IMG/VR virus record: IMGVR_UViG_3300014962_000009
Coordinates: 1-55,836 of that record
DNA length: 55,836 nucleotides
Source: a virus
Direction: 5' to 3' (one strand)
Shown here: piece after piece, positions 1 to 8,470 of the stretch
Layout: every line of letters starts with the position of its first letter
How positions within the stretch are numbered: position 1 is the first letter of the stretch
Notes under the pieces: generated by a model
Seen by the model: the letters and a program-made list of their open reading frames with translations, nothing else
The model's database searches: none
What the model was told of the DNA's origin: nothing
Program-made: the position numbers and the translations under genes

Positions 1-3000
1 CACCACCACCACCACCGCCAGTTGAACCTGTTTGAGATTCTAACGGGGGTTCGGTTACAGTTTCTTCAGTAATATCTGTTTCCTCTTCTGTCGGCAAGAC
101 ATCGGTTGGAATAGTTACTGGCAACTCACCAATTCCGCCAAGACCGCCAACAATATTTGTGCCATCAACTCCTGAAGTCCCCCCGGTTTGACCAACCTCA
201 CCAAGACCTCCAAGACCTCCAAGACCGCCGAGTCCTTGAGTTTCCCCTAATGTTCCAGCCCCTGTAGTGTCTACAGTTCCAGTTAACGCCCCCAAACCGG
301 AAGTTTGTCCAGTTCCCTCCGGGGTATTAAATCCTGTAGTTTCGCCGATTCCGGTTGATGTTCCAGTTCCTGAGGTTTCCCCGGTTCCTGTAACTTCACC
401 AATCCCCGTCGATGTTCCAAGATCAGCAATTTCACCAGTTCCTGTTAGCGATCCAAGCCCACCAATTCCCGGCGATTCAATTGGAATTACTTGCCCAATT
501 TCACCAGATCCCTCAGTGCCCGCAGTTACTCCCGGCAGTGGAATTATCTCAGTAGTTCCAGCACCTGTAGAGGATTCAATTCCTTCAGTTCCCCCAGATG
601 TTCCTGACCCAGAAATATCTGTTGTCCCAGCAGTCACCCCACTTAATGCATCAGAAAGCGCTTTTTGTGCCAATTCAGCCTCGAATTGCGCCTGCTGTGC
701 AGCCAAAATATTTTCTAACGTAGGGTCAACTAACGCCTGAACTTTTGCGTCAGTTGCCGCAGTTGTTGCTTCATTTGCCTCATTAAAAACTTGCTCCAGC
801 GGCTTATAAGATAAGTCCTCTGGTTGCGTTGGGGCTGGCGCTGGAGTTGGAGTTGGAGTTGGCGCTGGGAAAGGCTCAACTGGCAATGATTCGGGCTCAG
901 GAGCGGGCGTTGGCTCAGGGACAAACTCAGGCACCGGCTTTGTAATTTCGGCAATCTTAACATTTTCAAGTGCATTTTGAGCCAATTCCGCTTCTAATTG
1001 AGCTCTTTTCGCCGCCTCTTCATTTTCTGGCGTAGGGTAAATCTGTGCAATTACTTCGGCCTCTACAGCAGCATTTATCGCTTCTTCTACTTTTGTTTGA
1101 GCCTCTTCAATAGGTTTTACAATAGGCTCTACTACCAGCTCAGGAACTGGCGTAGGAACTGGCTCAGGAGTAGGCTCAGGAGCAAGCTCAGGAATGGGCT
1201 CAGGAGTGGGCGTCGGAATTGGAACCGGCTCAGGAGCTGGAGTTGGCTCCGGGGTAGGAATAGGCTCTATTACAGAAGGCGACTCAGGAATAACTTCTGG
1301 AATCAGCTCTGGAATAGGCTCTGGAATTAATTCAGGAACAGGTTCAGAAACTGGCTCAGAAGTTGGTTTGGGAGCTTGAGCAGCAAGCTCAGCATTTAAT
1401 GCTTCTGTTGCTATCTGATCAGATGTTTTTGGAAGTTGTGCTGTTGGCACATTTCCAAATAAAGTCTCCTGCAATATGTTTTTATTTAATTCAACCTCTA
1501 ATTCTGCATTTTTTGCAAAATTAATATTTTCAAGCGTCGGATCCAACATTGCCAAAACTTTTGCGTCAATAGCAGTTGCAGCAGATTCATTGACCTTGGC
1601 GTTGATCTGATTAAGATAATCTTTAAAATCTTTATCAAAAGTGCTTACTGCTTCCTGATTTGCTTCAGGTAGAGTATCTTTAGGTAAAGCTCCAATCTCT
1701 GTATTGGCCTTCAAAAGATCTGTGTCGCCAGACAACGCAGCCTTTTTATATGCATCCAAAACCTCAGATTGTTCAGAAGATGTAAGCGGAGTTGTTTCGT
1801 CTCTTTTCCCGCTAACAATAATTTCTGGCAAATATTTGTCTTCGACAGCGTATGGACGAAAATCAACTTCCGGCACATCTATGGGAATATCCGTTGCTGT
1901 GGATTTACCATAAGGGATAATCCCGCCACTCATATCTGCAGCTAATTCAGGGCCGTACTGTTTGCCATAATCAGGGCTTTTAGGTAATGCCTCTGCTTCA
2001 GCAAGTTGCTCTTCAATTGTTTTTGTTTTGGTAGGCTCTACTTCTTGAAGAGTGTTTGTTGGTGTGGGCGCATTTATGGCCTCATCTGCTTTTGCCAAAC
2101 CAAATTCAAGCAACGCATTTTTTGCAGCCTCCTCAGGAGACATGCCAGACGCTACATTTTTTGCAAATTCTGCAGCAGTTGAAGAGGCAGCCTGATCATT
2201 TGTTAATTTTTCTGTTGCGCCGCCTACTACGCCAGCAGCAATACCAGATAACAACGCTTGTTTTACATCACCGCCTAAAAGTGCTGTATTAGAACCAACG
2301 GCAATCGCATTACCCAAAGATTTTTGTATAACAGGATCATTTGTTTTTGATAATCCTGTTACATATTGCGCAACTTGATTAGAAGCCAATCCAGAAAGGG
2401 CTGTTTCTAATGCTTTTTGGGGATCAGCGCCAGCAGCAAGTGAAAAACTTGTGTTAACAATTGCATTACCAACAGCGGTTGATACGCCTAAACTACCAGC
2501 AAGAACACTACCCATCGTTGGCAAGGCAAAAGTTGACATCGCCATTTCGGCAATATCAAAAGCCTTATCTACAAAGCTTTTTTTGTTTTGCCTTGCAAAT
2601 TGCTCTTTGGCATAAACAACGCCATTAGCTTCCGCTTTACCAAGTATTTGTGATATTTCGCTTACAGGCATTTGCTCTTGTGTAAGCAAATACTTTAAAG
2701 TTGGGGTTAATTGTTTTTGATAATCGGAAGCTTGCGCTAAACTTGTTGGATTATTGTATCCAGTCTGGACAATAATATTTTTTACAAGATTATCAACTTG
2801 ATTTAACGCATATTGTTTTGGATTTTTATAAGCATTGTTAATTTTATCAATGAAATGTTGACGAGATTTGTCAAGAGTATTTTTGGTTTGATTTATTCCT
2901 GCTTCAGTATAAAGAAACTCAAGTTGCTCAAGATCGCTTTTTAATGACGGCATTACGTTGCCAAATCCGCCAACAGGCTTTCCATCTTTTAGTATGGAAT

Positions 3001-3238
3001 TTGGCCCACCAGAAACAAACTTTCGTGCATCCTCTACACTTGTAATGCTTTTTGTAGAAGGCTTAGGTGGTGGAGGCGGGGGTGGAAGCTTGGCAATAGC
3101 AGCGGCAATTTTTTTTGCCGCACTTGCATCTAGCGTTGAAGGCTCACCCGTTTTCAGCGGCTCTAGACCAAATTCCTCCCTAGTTGGGCGAGTATTAATT
3201 TTAAGGCCGCCTACAGCCGGAGTTGGACGCTTACCCAT
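1..3238 (-). CDS. Giant Pro/Gly-rich virion protein, N-terminal 1079 codons (continues at 55637-55836)
   Basis: The frame opens with ATG at 3238 and stays open to base 1, then continues in phase at base 55836, giving about 1145 residues. Visible parts: a poly-proline run (residues 52-58); an Ala/Gly-rich middle with possible membrane-active segments (about 250-350); three related helical repeats of about 45 residues (about 547-593, 710-762, 813-863) with a DAKV-x-A-x2-DPTLEN core, separated by long PEPxP linkers; and a Gly/Thr/Ser-rich tail full of GTGE and GGLG motifs. A weak GGAA ribosome site precedes the start. It lies between the tail hub genes and the internal-virion proteins, so a virion role such as tail appendage or ejection protein is inferred. 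I recognise no catalytic domain. Confidence 0.85.
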   Translation of the reverse strand, partial: MGKRPTPAVGGLKINTRPTREEFGLEPLKTGEPSTLDASAAKKIAAAIAKLPPPPPPPKPSTKSITSVEDARKFVSGGPNSILKDGKPVGGFGNVMPSLKSDLEQLEFLYTEAGINQTKNTLDKSRQHFIDKINNAYKNPKQYALNQVDNLVKNIIVQTGYNNPTSLAQASDYQKQLTPTLKYLLTQEQMPVSEISQILGKAEANGVVYAKEQFARQNKKSFVDKAFDIAEMAMSTFALPTMGSVLAGSLGVSTAVGNAIVNTSFSLAAGADPQKALETALSGLASNQVAQYVTGLSKTNDPVIQKSLGNAIAVGSNTALLGGDVKQALLSGIAAGVVGGATEKLTNDQAASSTAAEFAKNVASGMSPEEAAKNALLEFGLAKADEAINAPTPTNTLQEVEPTKTKTIEEQLAEAEALPKSPDYGKQYGPELAADMSGGIIPYGKSTATDIPIDVPEVDFRPYAVEDKYLPEIIVSGKRDETTPLTSSEQSEVLDAYKKAALSGDTDLLKANTEIGALPKDTLPEANQEAVSTFDKDFKDYLNQINAKVNESAATAIDAKVLAMLDPTLENINFAKNAELEVELNKNILQETLFGNVPTAQLPKTSDQIATEALNAELAAQAPKPTSEPVSEPVPELIPEPIPELIPEVIPESPSVIEPIPTPEPTPAPEPVPIPTPTPEPIPELAPEPTPEPVPTPVPELVVEPIVKPIEEAQTKVEEAINAAVEAEVIAQIYPTPENEEAAKRAQLEAELAQNALENVKIAEITKPVPEFVPEPTPAPEPESLPVEPFPAPTPTPTPAPAPTQPEDLSYKPLEQVFNEANEATTAATDAKVQALVDPTLENILAAQQAQFEAELAQKALSDALSGVTAGTTDISGSGTSGGTEGIESSTGAGTTEIIPLPGVTAGTEGSGEIGQVIPIESPGIGGLGSLTGTGEIADLGTSTGIGEVTGTGETSGTGTSTGIGETTGFNTPEGTGQTSGLGALTGTVDTTGAGTLGETQGLGGLGGLGGLGEVGQTGGTSGVDGTNIVGGLGGIGELPVTIPTDVLPTEEETDITEETVTEPPLESQTGSTGGGGGG

Positions 3239-3258
3239 TTTTTATTCCAAAAAATTAT

Positions 3259-3504
3259 TTATTTTGGTTGAATTGAACCTACAACAGCCTGTGCCCAATC
3301 CTGCCAGTCATTAAAAACAGCAGGGCCCGGTATACCTTCATTGGTAAAAACATCAATTGCTTTCAGTCCCTCACCCCATTGACGCCAATCCGTATGAGCG
3401 TCTGGTATGGATAGTTGCTGCGTGGCATAAAGCTCACACATTAAAGATGCCCAAGAATCAAACGTATGCCCCCTCGGATCATAAATAAGCGCTACATTAG
3501 CCAT
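3259..3504 (-). CDS. Small conserved tail-region protein, unknown function
   Basis: An 81-residue, Trp-rich acidic protein. The ATG shares one base with the stop of the upstream tail hub gene (TGATG), so translation is probably coupled; an in-frame TTG one codon earlier is less likely. Motifs WASLMCELYA and NDWQDWAQAVVG recur in small proteins of other short-tailed phages, as far as I recall, but no function is known to me. Its position between the hub and the giant Pro/Gly protein suggests a structural or assembly role. Confidence 0.8.
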   Translation of the reverse strand: MANVALIYDPRGHTFDSWASLMCELYATQQLSIPDAHTDWRQWGEGLKAIDVFTNEGIPGPAVFNDWQDWAQAVVGSIQPK

Positions 3505-5309
3505 CAATAACCCCTTACGTCGCCAATATTGGCCGACAACAGTAACCGTCCAAGCTGATAATCGCCATTAATGGTATTAGATACGAATTTAAGCCTACAC
3601 TCACGACGCTGTTCGCGCATATCAATCTTTCCAGTATCTGGACTAAAAACATATGGGGCGGAAGTGTCATCCTGCTCCTGCGCATACGGGCGACCAATAA
3701 CATATAGTTCCATGTCTCCAGTCTGCAGGAAATCAGGCTCAACCCGCTCAATATGCAGCCAGAAATTATCCCCTATTGGAGATGGCTGTGAGGGGCCTCC
3801 AGATATCCATCCAAGATCGGAAGTTTCAAAGTAGCTTTCAATGGCATTAACTTGGGCATTTTTAATCTCATTCGTACCAAATTCATGCTGCCACAAGGAG
3901 ACAAAGCTCATTACATGCGTCAAGGTAATCTTGAAATTCGTTCCGCCGCCGGGTAAGGCATAAGTCAGGTTATCGCCTACCGTATAACCCGTACCGTTTG
4001 CCGTGATTACCACACCGGTAACAACCCCCAAAGCAACCGTAATCGTTGCTTTAGCCCCAGTCCCGGTGCCACCCGTCATTGATACATCTGTGTAGGTACC
4101 ATTGGTATAGCCAGAGCCAGCAGTCAAAGTGAACAGGTTTGCACCGCCAGTTGCGTTGATATATGTCCCAGCATTGATTGGGTAGTGGAAAACCTGAGAG
4201 AAGAAACCAGCAGAGCGACGGGCCCCTAAAGCCTCGCCAGCGTCATACCATGTCTGTTCACGGATGTTGTAAACAATCGCGTCATTGCATTCCGTAGAAT
4301 CACCCCGAGGATAAAACCACCAGATCTCACCGAATCGAGGAACCTTAGTCGCATACACCTTCTGGCGCTGAGCGTAGTTGAGATTATCAAAGAACCAATT
4401 CTGGTTCATGTTGTTGGGTATTTCTTTGACAACGCCGTTGTACATCAAGAAGCGGTCAACGCCACACCAATAATAAATACCGTCGTACTCAATCACTGAC
4501 TGAGAAGACAATATAGAAGACTGACTGGAAATAATGTCGTATCGCCAGTACAAGGTTGTTGTGGTGACGCCCGAGGTAATGGTGGTTGGGTTATACGATA
4601 CCCGGATCAACGAATCCAAAGACCAGAATAAGCCAGACGGTGAGTTAGATCCGCCTCGAACCGGCAAACCTTGGACAATCTTTGTTCCAGCCACATTGGT
4701 TTCATTAGAATCTGCCCCAGTCCAATCTGTCGGATCTCCGGCTGCGCAGTTCTTAATTAGTCCATTATTCCCATATACAAACAAATAAGGGTGCAAGACA
4801 ACGCACCCGCCACTCACCGAAACAGGATTCATGCCATCCATCACTGCGGTCATGGTGGTGCCAGTAATGTCGCCAATCAAAACAGGCGTATTTGTGCTAC
4901 TGGAAATATCGCTTAGGTTTTGTCCCGGATGGGCTATTAAAGACTCTTGGCCGCCGCCAGTGGTGTCATATAAAGTATCAAATTGCCATAAATTATTTAC
5001 ATCTGGCGTAAAGTTGGAAAGCGTAAAGTTGCTTACACCAGAGCCAACCCCATTGTTATCAATCGGGATAACTTGCAGGCCATCAGAATAGCCATTAAAT
5101 ACGTAGCTGAAATTGTTTTGGACATTGACGTAAATACCCCTCGACGGGCCAGCCATGTTTCCAACAATTTGACGGTAACCGAACATCTTACGAGGACGGC
5201 CACGCTGAAATCTTACCCAGCGACCATCGTTGTAAAATTGCTTGTCAAGAACCGTGCCGTCCCGCTGTATTCCGGGTTTTGTGTCTGGACTAAATACTTT
5301 TTTAGTCAT
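3504..5309 (-). CDS. P22 gp10-like tail hub / DNA stabilisation protein with inserted beta module
   Basis: A 601-residue protein. The N-terminus (DGRWVRFQRGRPRKMFGYR) and the repeated beta segments about the probed DNA-facing hub (SVIEYDGIYYWCGVDRFLMY, then EIWWFYPRGDS and YNIREQTWYDAG) resemble the propeller-like P22 gp10 family (phage stabilisation), which closes the portal channel and attaches the tail. Residues about 378-464 hold a separate Gly/Thr-rich beta module (SGYTNGTYTDV, GTGTGAKATITV, GTGYTVGDNLTY) of a type found repeatedly in phage virion proteins. The start overlaps the stop of the next gene upstream by 4 bases (ATGA). The family assignment is by pattern, so remote homology is inferred. 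Confidence 0.7.
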   Translation of the reverse strand: MTKKVFSPDTKPGIQRDGTVLDKQFYNDGRWVRFQRGRPRKMFGYRQIVGNMAGPSRGIYVNVQNNFSYVFNGYSDGLQVIPIDNNGVGSGVSNFTLSNFTPDVNNLWQFDTLYDTTGGGQESLIAHPGQNLSDISSSTNTPVLIGDITGTTMTAVMDGMNPVSVSGGCVVLHPYLFVYGNNGLIKNCAAGDPTDWTGADSNETNVAGTKIVQGLPVRGGSNSPSGLFWSLDSLIRVSYNPTTITSGVTTTTLYWRYDIISSQSSILSSQSVIEYDGIYYWCGVDRFLMYNGVVKEIPNNMNQNWFFDNLNYAQRQKVYATKVPRFGEIWWFYPRGDSTECNDAIVYNIREQTWYDAGEALGARRSAGFFSQVFHYPINAGTYINATGGANLFTLTAGSGYTNGTYTDVSMTGGTGTGAKATITVALGVVTGVVITANGTGYTVGDNLTYALPGGGTNFKITLTHVMSFVSLWQHEFGTNEIKNAQVNAIESYFETSDLGWISGGPSQPSPIGDNFWLHIERVEPDFLQTGDMELYVIGRPYAQEQDDTSAPYVFSPDTGKIDMREQRRECRLKFVSNTINGDYQLGRLLLSANIGDVRGY

Positions 5310-6544
5310 GGGAATATTCCGCCAGCAATACCATTTGTAAAGTTGCCAGTACCAATGACATTCATACCAGACGCAGTCAACTCAACCAAGTCAGATCCCA
5401 ATACAGCAATATTCATTTGACCAACGCCCGGATGGTAAAGGCCCGTACTCGTTTCAGAAGCAAAATTAAGAGCCGGGGTTCCAACGGTGCCGTTAACCAA
5501 ACTAATATTAGTAGCGCCAGCTTGAATGGTATTGGCATTCAAAAAGTTGGTGCCATCGCAAATCAATGTGACTTGTTGCCCCGGAGGAATAACTGCATTA
5601 GCGCCTCCAACTATCCCCGTGGTTATCGTCAATGAATAACCATTGTCAGTTACCTGATTGGAAATCACATACAAATTAACTGCAGGCGGATACTGGGCTA
5701 TGACATTGCCTGAAAGAATACCAACGTACTCTTGAATTGTGTTTGATGCCTCACTGGGCGTAATTAAATAGGTTCCAGAGGTAACTGGCTTTACAAGTGC
5801 CGTAAAAGCAAACGTAGAGCTTTGGCCGTATCCAATTGTGACAAATTCAGCTCCGGTGCAGATAACAAATGCCGACTCATCAGGAGCAAAGTTTTTTGTC
5901 AAATTGCCGTCAATGGTATTTGCGCCAGTGCAATTTACAATCAGAGTTCCTGTTCCATTGTTTTTCAGCAAGAAGAACCAGTTATTACCAATTGTTGAAG
6001 CACTCGGCAACGTAACTGAGCCAGATCCAGATGACCAGATCTTTGTTTGAGCTCGGTCATTTGCAACAAACGTGTACCCATTTACAAAGGAAGAGGCAGG
6101 ATGTCCTTGATTTAGAGTGGTCGATATGGCGACCAAGCCAAGACCAGCCAATACGCTGGCATCCGGACTAGAGGTTGTCGATCCAAAAGCAATAACCCCC
6201 CATATGCCAGCAGCAGATGAGTTGTCAGTAATATAAATATATTGAGCTTTTCCTGATTGAACCGTGCAAATTACGCCGCCGTTGTTGTCCAGAACATCAA
6301 AATCATATGCGCCGAAGTTATTAAGCAGGCAGTCCGTTCCTACCGATGTTTGATCGGCCGCAGGCATCGTCAAGGTGCGGCCTGCAGCGTTCGCAGTAAC
6401 GTCAATAATGCGGGAGGCATAGATATCACTACCCGTGGCAAAAGTCGGCCATACGAGCGTTTTATTTGTTGTCAGCGATATCTCTTGATAGCTGACATCG
6501 GTTGGGATAATGACATTCCCGGTGAACGGACTAGTAAAAGTCAT
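5306..6544 (-). CDS. Tail fibre/appendage protein, beta-rich
   Basis: A 412-residue protein made almost wholly of short beta strands rich in Thr, Ser, Gly and Asn, with several repeats of a GTLIVNCTGANTIDG / TLICDGTNFLN style seen in phage fibre shafts. The C-terminus (GLYHPGVGQMNIAVLGSDLVEL) resembles the end of trimeric fibre proteins, where it commonly precedes a tip or chaperone. It lies between the adaptor and the hub and overlaps the hub gene by ATGA. Probably a tail-attached appendage; the partner and receptor are unknown. Confidence 0.65.
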   Translation of the reverse strand: MTFTSPFTGNVIIPTDVSYQEISLTTNKTLVWPTFATGSDIYASRIIDVTANAAGRTLTMPAADQTSVGTDCLLNNFGAYDFDVLDNNGGVICTVQSGKAQYIYITDNSSAAGIWGVIAFGSTTSSPDASVLAGLGLVAISTTLNQGHPASSFVNGYTFVANDRAQTKIWSSGSGSVTLPSASTIGNNWFFLLKNNGTGTLIVNCTGANTIDGNLTKNFAPDESAFVICTGAEFVTIGYGQSSTFAFTALVKPVTSGTYLITPSEASNTIQEYVGILSGNVIAQYPPAVNLYVISNQVTDNGYSLTITTGIVGGANAVIPPGQQVTLICDGTNFLNANTIQAGATNISLVNGTVGTPALNFASETSTGLYHPGVGQMNIAVLGSDLVELTASGMNVIGTGNFTNGIAGGIFP

Positions 6545-6546
6545 AA

Positions 6547-7176
6547 TTAGCTATCCTGAGAAATTGCCTGACGGTCACCCAAACGTTGGATATTTTCCGT
6601 CTTCAGTTGAGCAACGATCTTGTCGTATTCTGCTCTCCACATAGGCATCCGTTCATCATTTTTCAGGAACGGCATGGCCTGCAGCAGGGAGCCATACAAC
6701 ATGGCTTGCGGGGCATATTGGGTAAACCAGTTGGTCTGATTGGTACTATCCAAAGGCTGCACCTCTTCGTAATACATCACCTCAAAGTCATAAGCTGCGG
6801 CAGGTGTAGGCACTACCAGCCAATGCGTATAGTCATAATCGCCGTAATACTTCGGAACGCCTTCTTCAGCTTCATCAGGCCAATACTGGCGCATGTATTC
6901 ATAAGTCCGCAGGAAAACAGGCTGCCGCACCCCGGCCACAGTGACGTTCATAGAAACCGTCTTGCGCCAGCGGGCAGGCTTGGTGATCACGGGATTTCCG
7001 GACACCATGTTTGATTGATTGACGGTCAGGTTGCCAAGAAACTTGATTTCGCTGGCAAGCGTCTGCTCGGCCAGCATAATGAATGTTGGGATCTTGTTCA
7101 GGGTTGCAGTATCTGTACGCTCCAGATAGCTGGAAATATCGTTATAAAGCGACGTGTAAGTCATTGAGACAGCCAT
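6547..7176 (-). CDS. Head-to-tail adaptor (SU10-adaptor-like)
   Basis: A 209-residue protein. The N-terminal helical segment (TYTSLYNDISSYLERTD, IPTFIMLAEQTLASEIK), the central KPARWRKTVSM and EYMRQYWPD, and the C-terminal WFTQYAPQAMLYGSLLQAMP followed by NDERMPMWRAEYD match the adaptor ring protein that binds under the portal in podoviruses such as SU10. ATG at 7176 is chosen because it shares one base with the preceding stop (TAATG) and follows AAAGGTGG; an earlier TTG is also in frame. It acts in the neck of the particle. Confidence 0.75.
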   Translation of the reverse strand: MAVSMTYTSLYNDISSYLERTDTATLNKIPTFIMLAEQTLASEIKFLGNLTVNQSNMVSGNPVITKPARWRKTVSMNVTVAGVRQPVFLRTYEYMRQYWPDEAEEGVPKYYGDYDYTHWLVVPTPAAAYDFEVMYYEEVQPLDSTNQTNWFTQYAPQAMLYGSLLQAMPFLKNDERMPMWRAEYDKIVAQLKTENIQRLGDRQAISQDS

Positions 7177-7343
7177 TACCAACCACCTTTCTTGGCCTTG
7201 GCACCCTGCAAATTAGCTACCAGAGACGGATATTTGGTGCCGGTTTTCTTGGCAAATGCCTTGGCGGCCTTCTTCTGATTGGGGCTCAGCTTTTCGGGCT
7301 TCCCCAAATCCTTTGGCCTTGGTTTCTCCCAAACTTCTTTCAT
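7176..7343 (-). CDS. Small basic protein, 55 aa
   Basis: A lysine-rich peptide starting MKEVWEKPRPKDL and containing KLSPNQKKAAKAFAKKTG, YPSLVANLQ and ending in KKGGW. The SPNQK-x-A-K-A pattern with a YPSLV segment is, to my knowledge, common in tiny uncharacterised phage proteins encoded in structural clusters. The stop overlaps the start of the adaptor gene by one base, which supports both reading frames. Its end carries the K-x-GG signature seen in other proteins of this genome. Function unknown. Confidence 0.7.
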   Translation of the reverse strand: MKEVWEKPRPKDLGKPEKLSPNQKKAAKAFAKKTGTKYPSLVANLQGAKAKKGGW

Positions 7344-7366
7344 TTCTTACCCCAATTGAATGTTTA

Positions 7367-7879
7367 TCAACTTAGCATGGTTTCTGCGTGGGTTTTGACT
7401 TCCGCCAGACGGCGCATCCACCCTTTACCGAAAGTCGCAAACGTAGGCAAACTGCGGTAAAACGCTTCCTTTTCTGCACTGAATTTTGCCACCAATTCGC
7501 CCTGATTGGCAGCTTTTAACGCCGCCATGGTCTTAGGGCCAATAACACCATCTGGAGTTGCTCCGATGGTTTTCTGCATGGTCTTAATCGCCCGTCCGGG
7601 GCCAGCATTGACCGCAAAGTCAAACATCAGGTAATCCAGACCGTCCGGCATCTCATCGCCTTTGACCGCATCCCAATACTTTTTGCGGTACATCGGGGCC
7701 ACCGCCTCAGGCGTTAATGCCCGCATTGTCTTTTCATCAACAGTGCGGCCAACCCATTCTTCCCAGACCTTTTTGGTTACGCCCAAATTGGTCATACCGC
7801 CGGGATCTTTAGGGTGATTTACAAAACCACCCTCATGAAGCAAGACGGCTTGCAGTGCGGCCCTAAAGTTCTCTTTCAT
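7367..7879 (-). CDS. GH108 endolysin (muramidase)
   Basis: A 170-residue lysin. It cleaves the glycan strand of peptidoglycan at the end of infection. The N-terminal half has the family signature: LLHEGGFVNHPKDPGG followed by TNLGVTKKVW, with Glu16 in HEGG as the expected catalytic acid. The C-terminal part (GATPDGVIGPKTMAAL) matches the small peptidoglycan-binding domain that usually follows in this family. There is no signal peptide, so release should depend on the holin encoded directly upstream, whose stop overlaps this start (ATGA). Confidence 0.9.
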   Translation of the reverse strand: MKENFRAALQAVLLHEGGFVNHPKDPGGMTNLGVTKKVWEEWVGRTVDEKTMRALTPEAVAPMYRKKYWDAVKGDEMPDGLDYLMFDFAVNAGPGRAIKTMQKTIGATPDGVIGPKTMAALKAANQGELVAKFSAEKEAFYRSLPTFATFGKGWMRRLAEVKTHAETMLS

Positions 7880-8046
7880 TTCTTGTCAGGCGCAATGATC
7901 CCAATCAGACCCACAATAGCCAGTCCGGTACTGACAATAGCTTCAGCCATCTGAGGCGCAATAGGAATACCAATTGCCGTCAGGAACATCAAAGCGCCGC
8001 GCCATGTGGATGGTTCTTTGGCTCGTGCAAGAAGATATGATTTCAT
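7876..8046 (-). CDS. Putative holin, 56 aa
   Basis: A short protein beginning MKSYLLARAKEPSTWRGAL with two hydrophobic stretches (LMFLTAIGIPIAP and AIVSTGLAIVGLIGIIAP) and a charged DKK tail. This layout, with a basic head and the pattern STWRGALM...AIGI, is typical of small holins that sit directly before a lysin. It overlaps the endolysin start by ATGA. The lytic role is inferred from topology and position; an antiholin cannot be excluded. Confidence 0.7.
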   Translation of the reverse strand: MKSYLLARAKEPSTWRGALMFLTAIGIPIAPQMAEAIVSTGLAIVGLIGIIAPDKK

Positions 8047-8093
8047 GTCGTTTCCTTATTAACAATTAACAAATATTACGCCATCATTTAAAT

Positions 8094-8204
8094 TTAACCG
8101 CCAAAAGAAATATCCGCTATTGGCGCACCAGAAAAAGAGCCGTCAGACACAACAGCTACGCCACCGCCAGCACCACCAAAAAAAGAAATGATAATCCCGC
8201 TCAT
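8094..8204 (-). CDS. Micro-ORF, 36 aa, hydrophobic Gly-rich
   Basis: An open frame reading MSGIIISFFGGAGGGVAVV then SDGSFSGAPIADISFGG. Its ATG overlaps the stop of the upstream gene (ATGA), the standard spacing here, which is the main support. A short hydrophobic N-terminus followed by a Gly/Ser tail suggests a membrane-active or structural peptide beside the lysis genes. It may equally be chance. The 47 bases between it and the holin hold no gene. Confidence 0.4.
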   Translation of the reverse strand: MSGIIISFFGGAGGGVAVVSDGSFSGAPIADISFGG

Positions 8205-8470
8205 GCCATTCCCCTCATAAAGACAACCGTGTCAGCGTCAATAAACACTGCATTGACTATACTGCGCGGAGGAAACTCAATAAACCGATGCTTCTTGGTG
8301 TATCCAGAACGATAGCTATTGGCCACGTCACACTGAATAGATCCAAACTCATCCCGGTTATTGAACAAAATCAACATATCGCCTTGCGAAAATTCCCCGA
8401 ATGGAATTATCACCACCGAGGAATTTTCTATATTGACTATCTTATTTGCATGTTCCTTTGTTAACTTCAT
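8201..8470 (-). CDS. Small beta-sheet protein related to fibre C-terminal domain
   Basis: An 89-residue protein, mostly beta strand: VVIIPFGEFSQGDMLILFNN, then IEFPPRSIVNAVFIDADTVV. The GD-x-L-x-(L/V)FNN core and the following strand pattern match the C-terminal 60 residues of the fibre-associated protein at 14443-14913, so this looks like a free-standing copy of that domain. Start and stop both use 4-base overlaps with neighbours. Probably part of the tail-fibre assembly. Confidence 0.65.
   Translation of the reverse strand: MKLTKEHANKIVNIENSSVVIIPFGEFSQGDMLILFNNRDEFGSIQCDVANSYRSGYTKKHRFIEFPPRSIVNAVFIDADTVVFMRGMA

Noticed and set aside
1-18. Exact direct terminal repeat
   Set aside because: The matching 16 bases lie in a low-complexity CAC run and the flanks differ, so it is an assembly cut in a repeat, not a true long terminal redundancy.
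820-1380. Pro/Glu-rich repeat stretch as a CRISPR array or non-coding repeat
   Set aside because: Units are irregular, in frame, and encode PEPxP linkers of the giant protein.
2958-3314. Plus-strand frame opposite the start of the giant gene
   Set aside because: Gly-run arises from the reverse of the Pro-rich segment; no ribosome site and wrong strand for the block.
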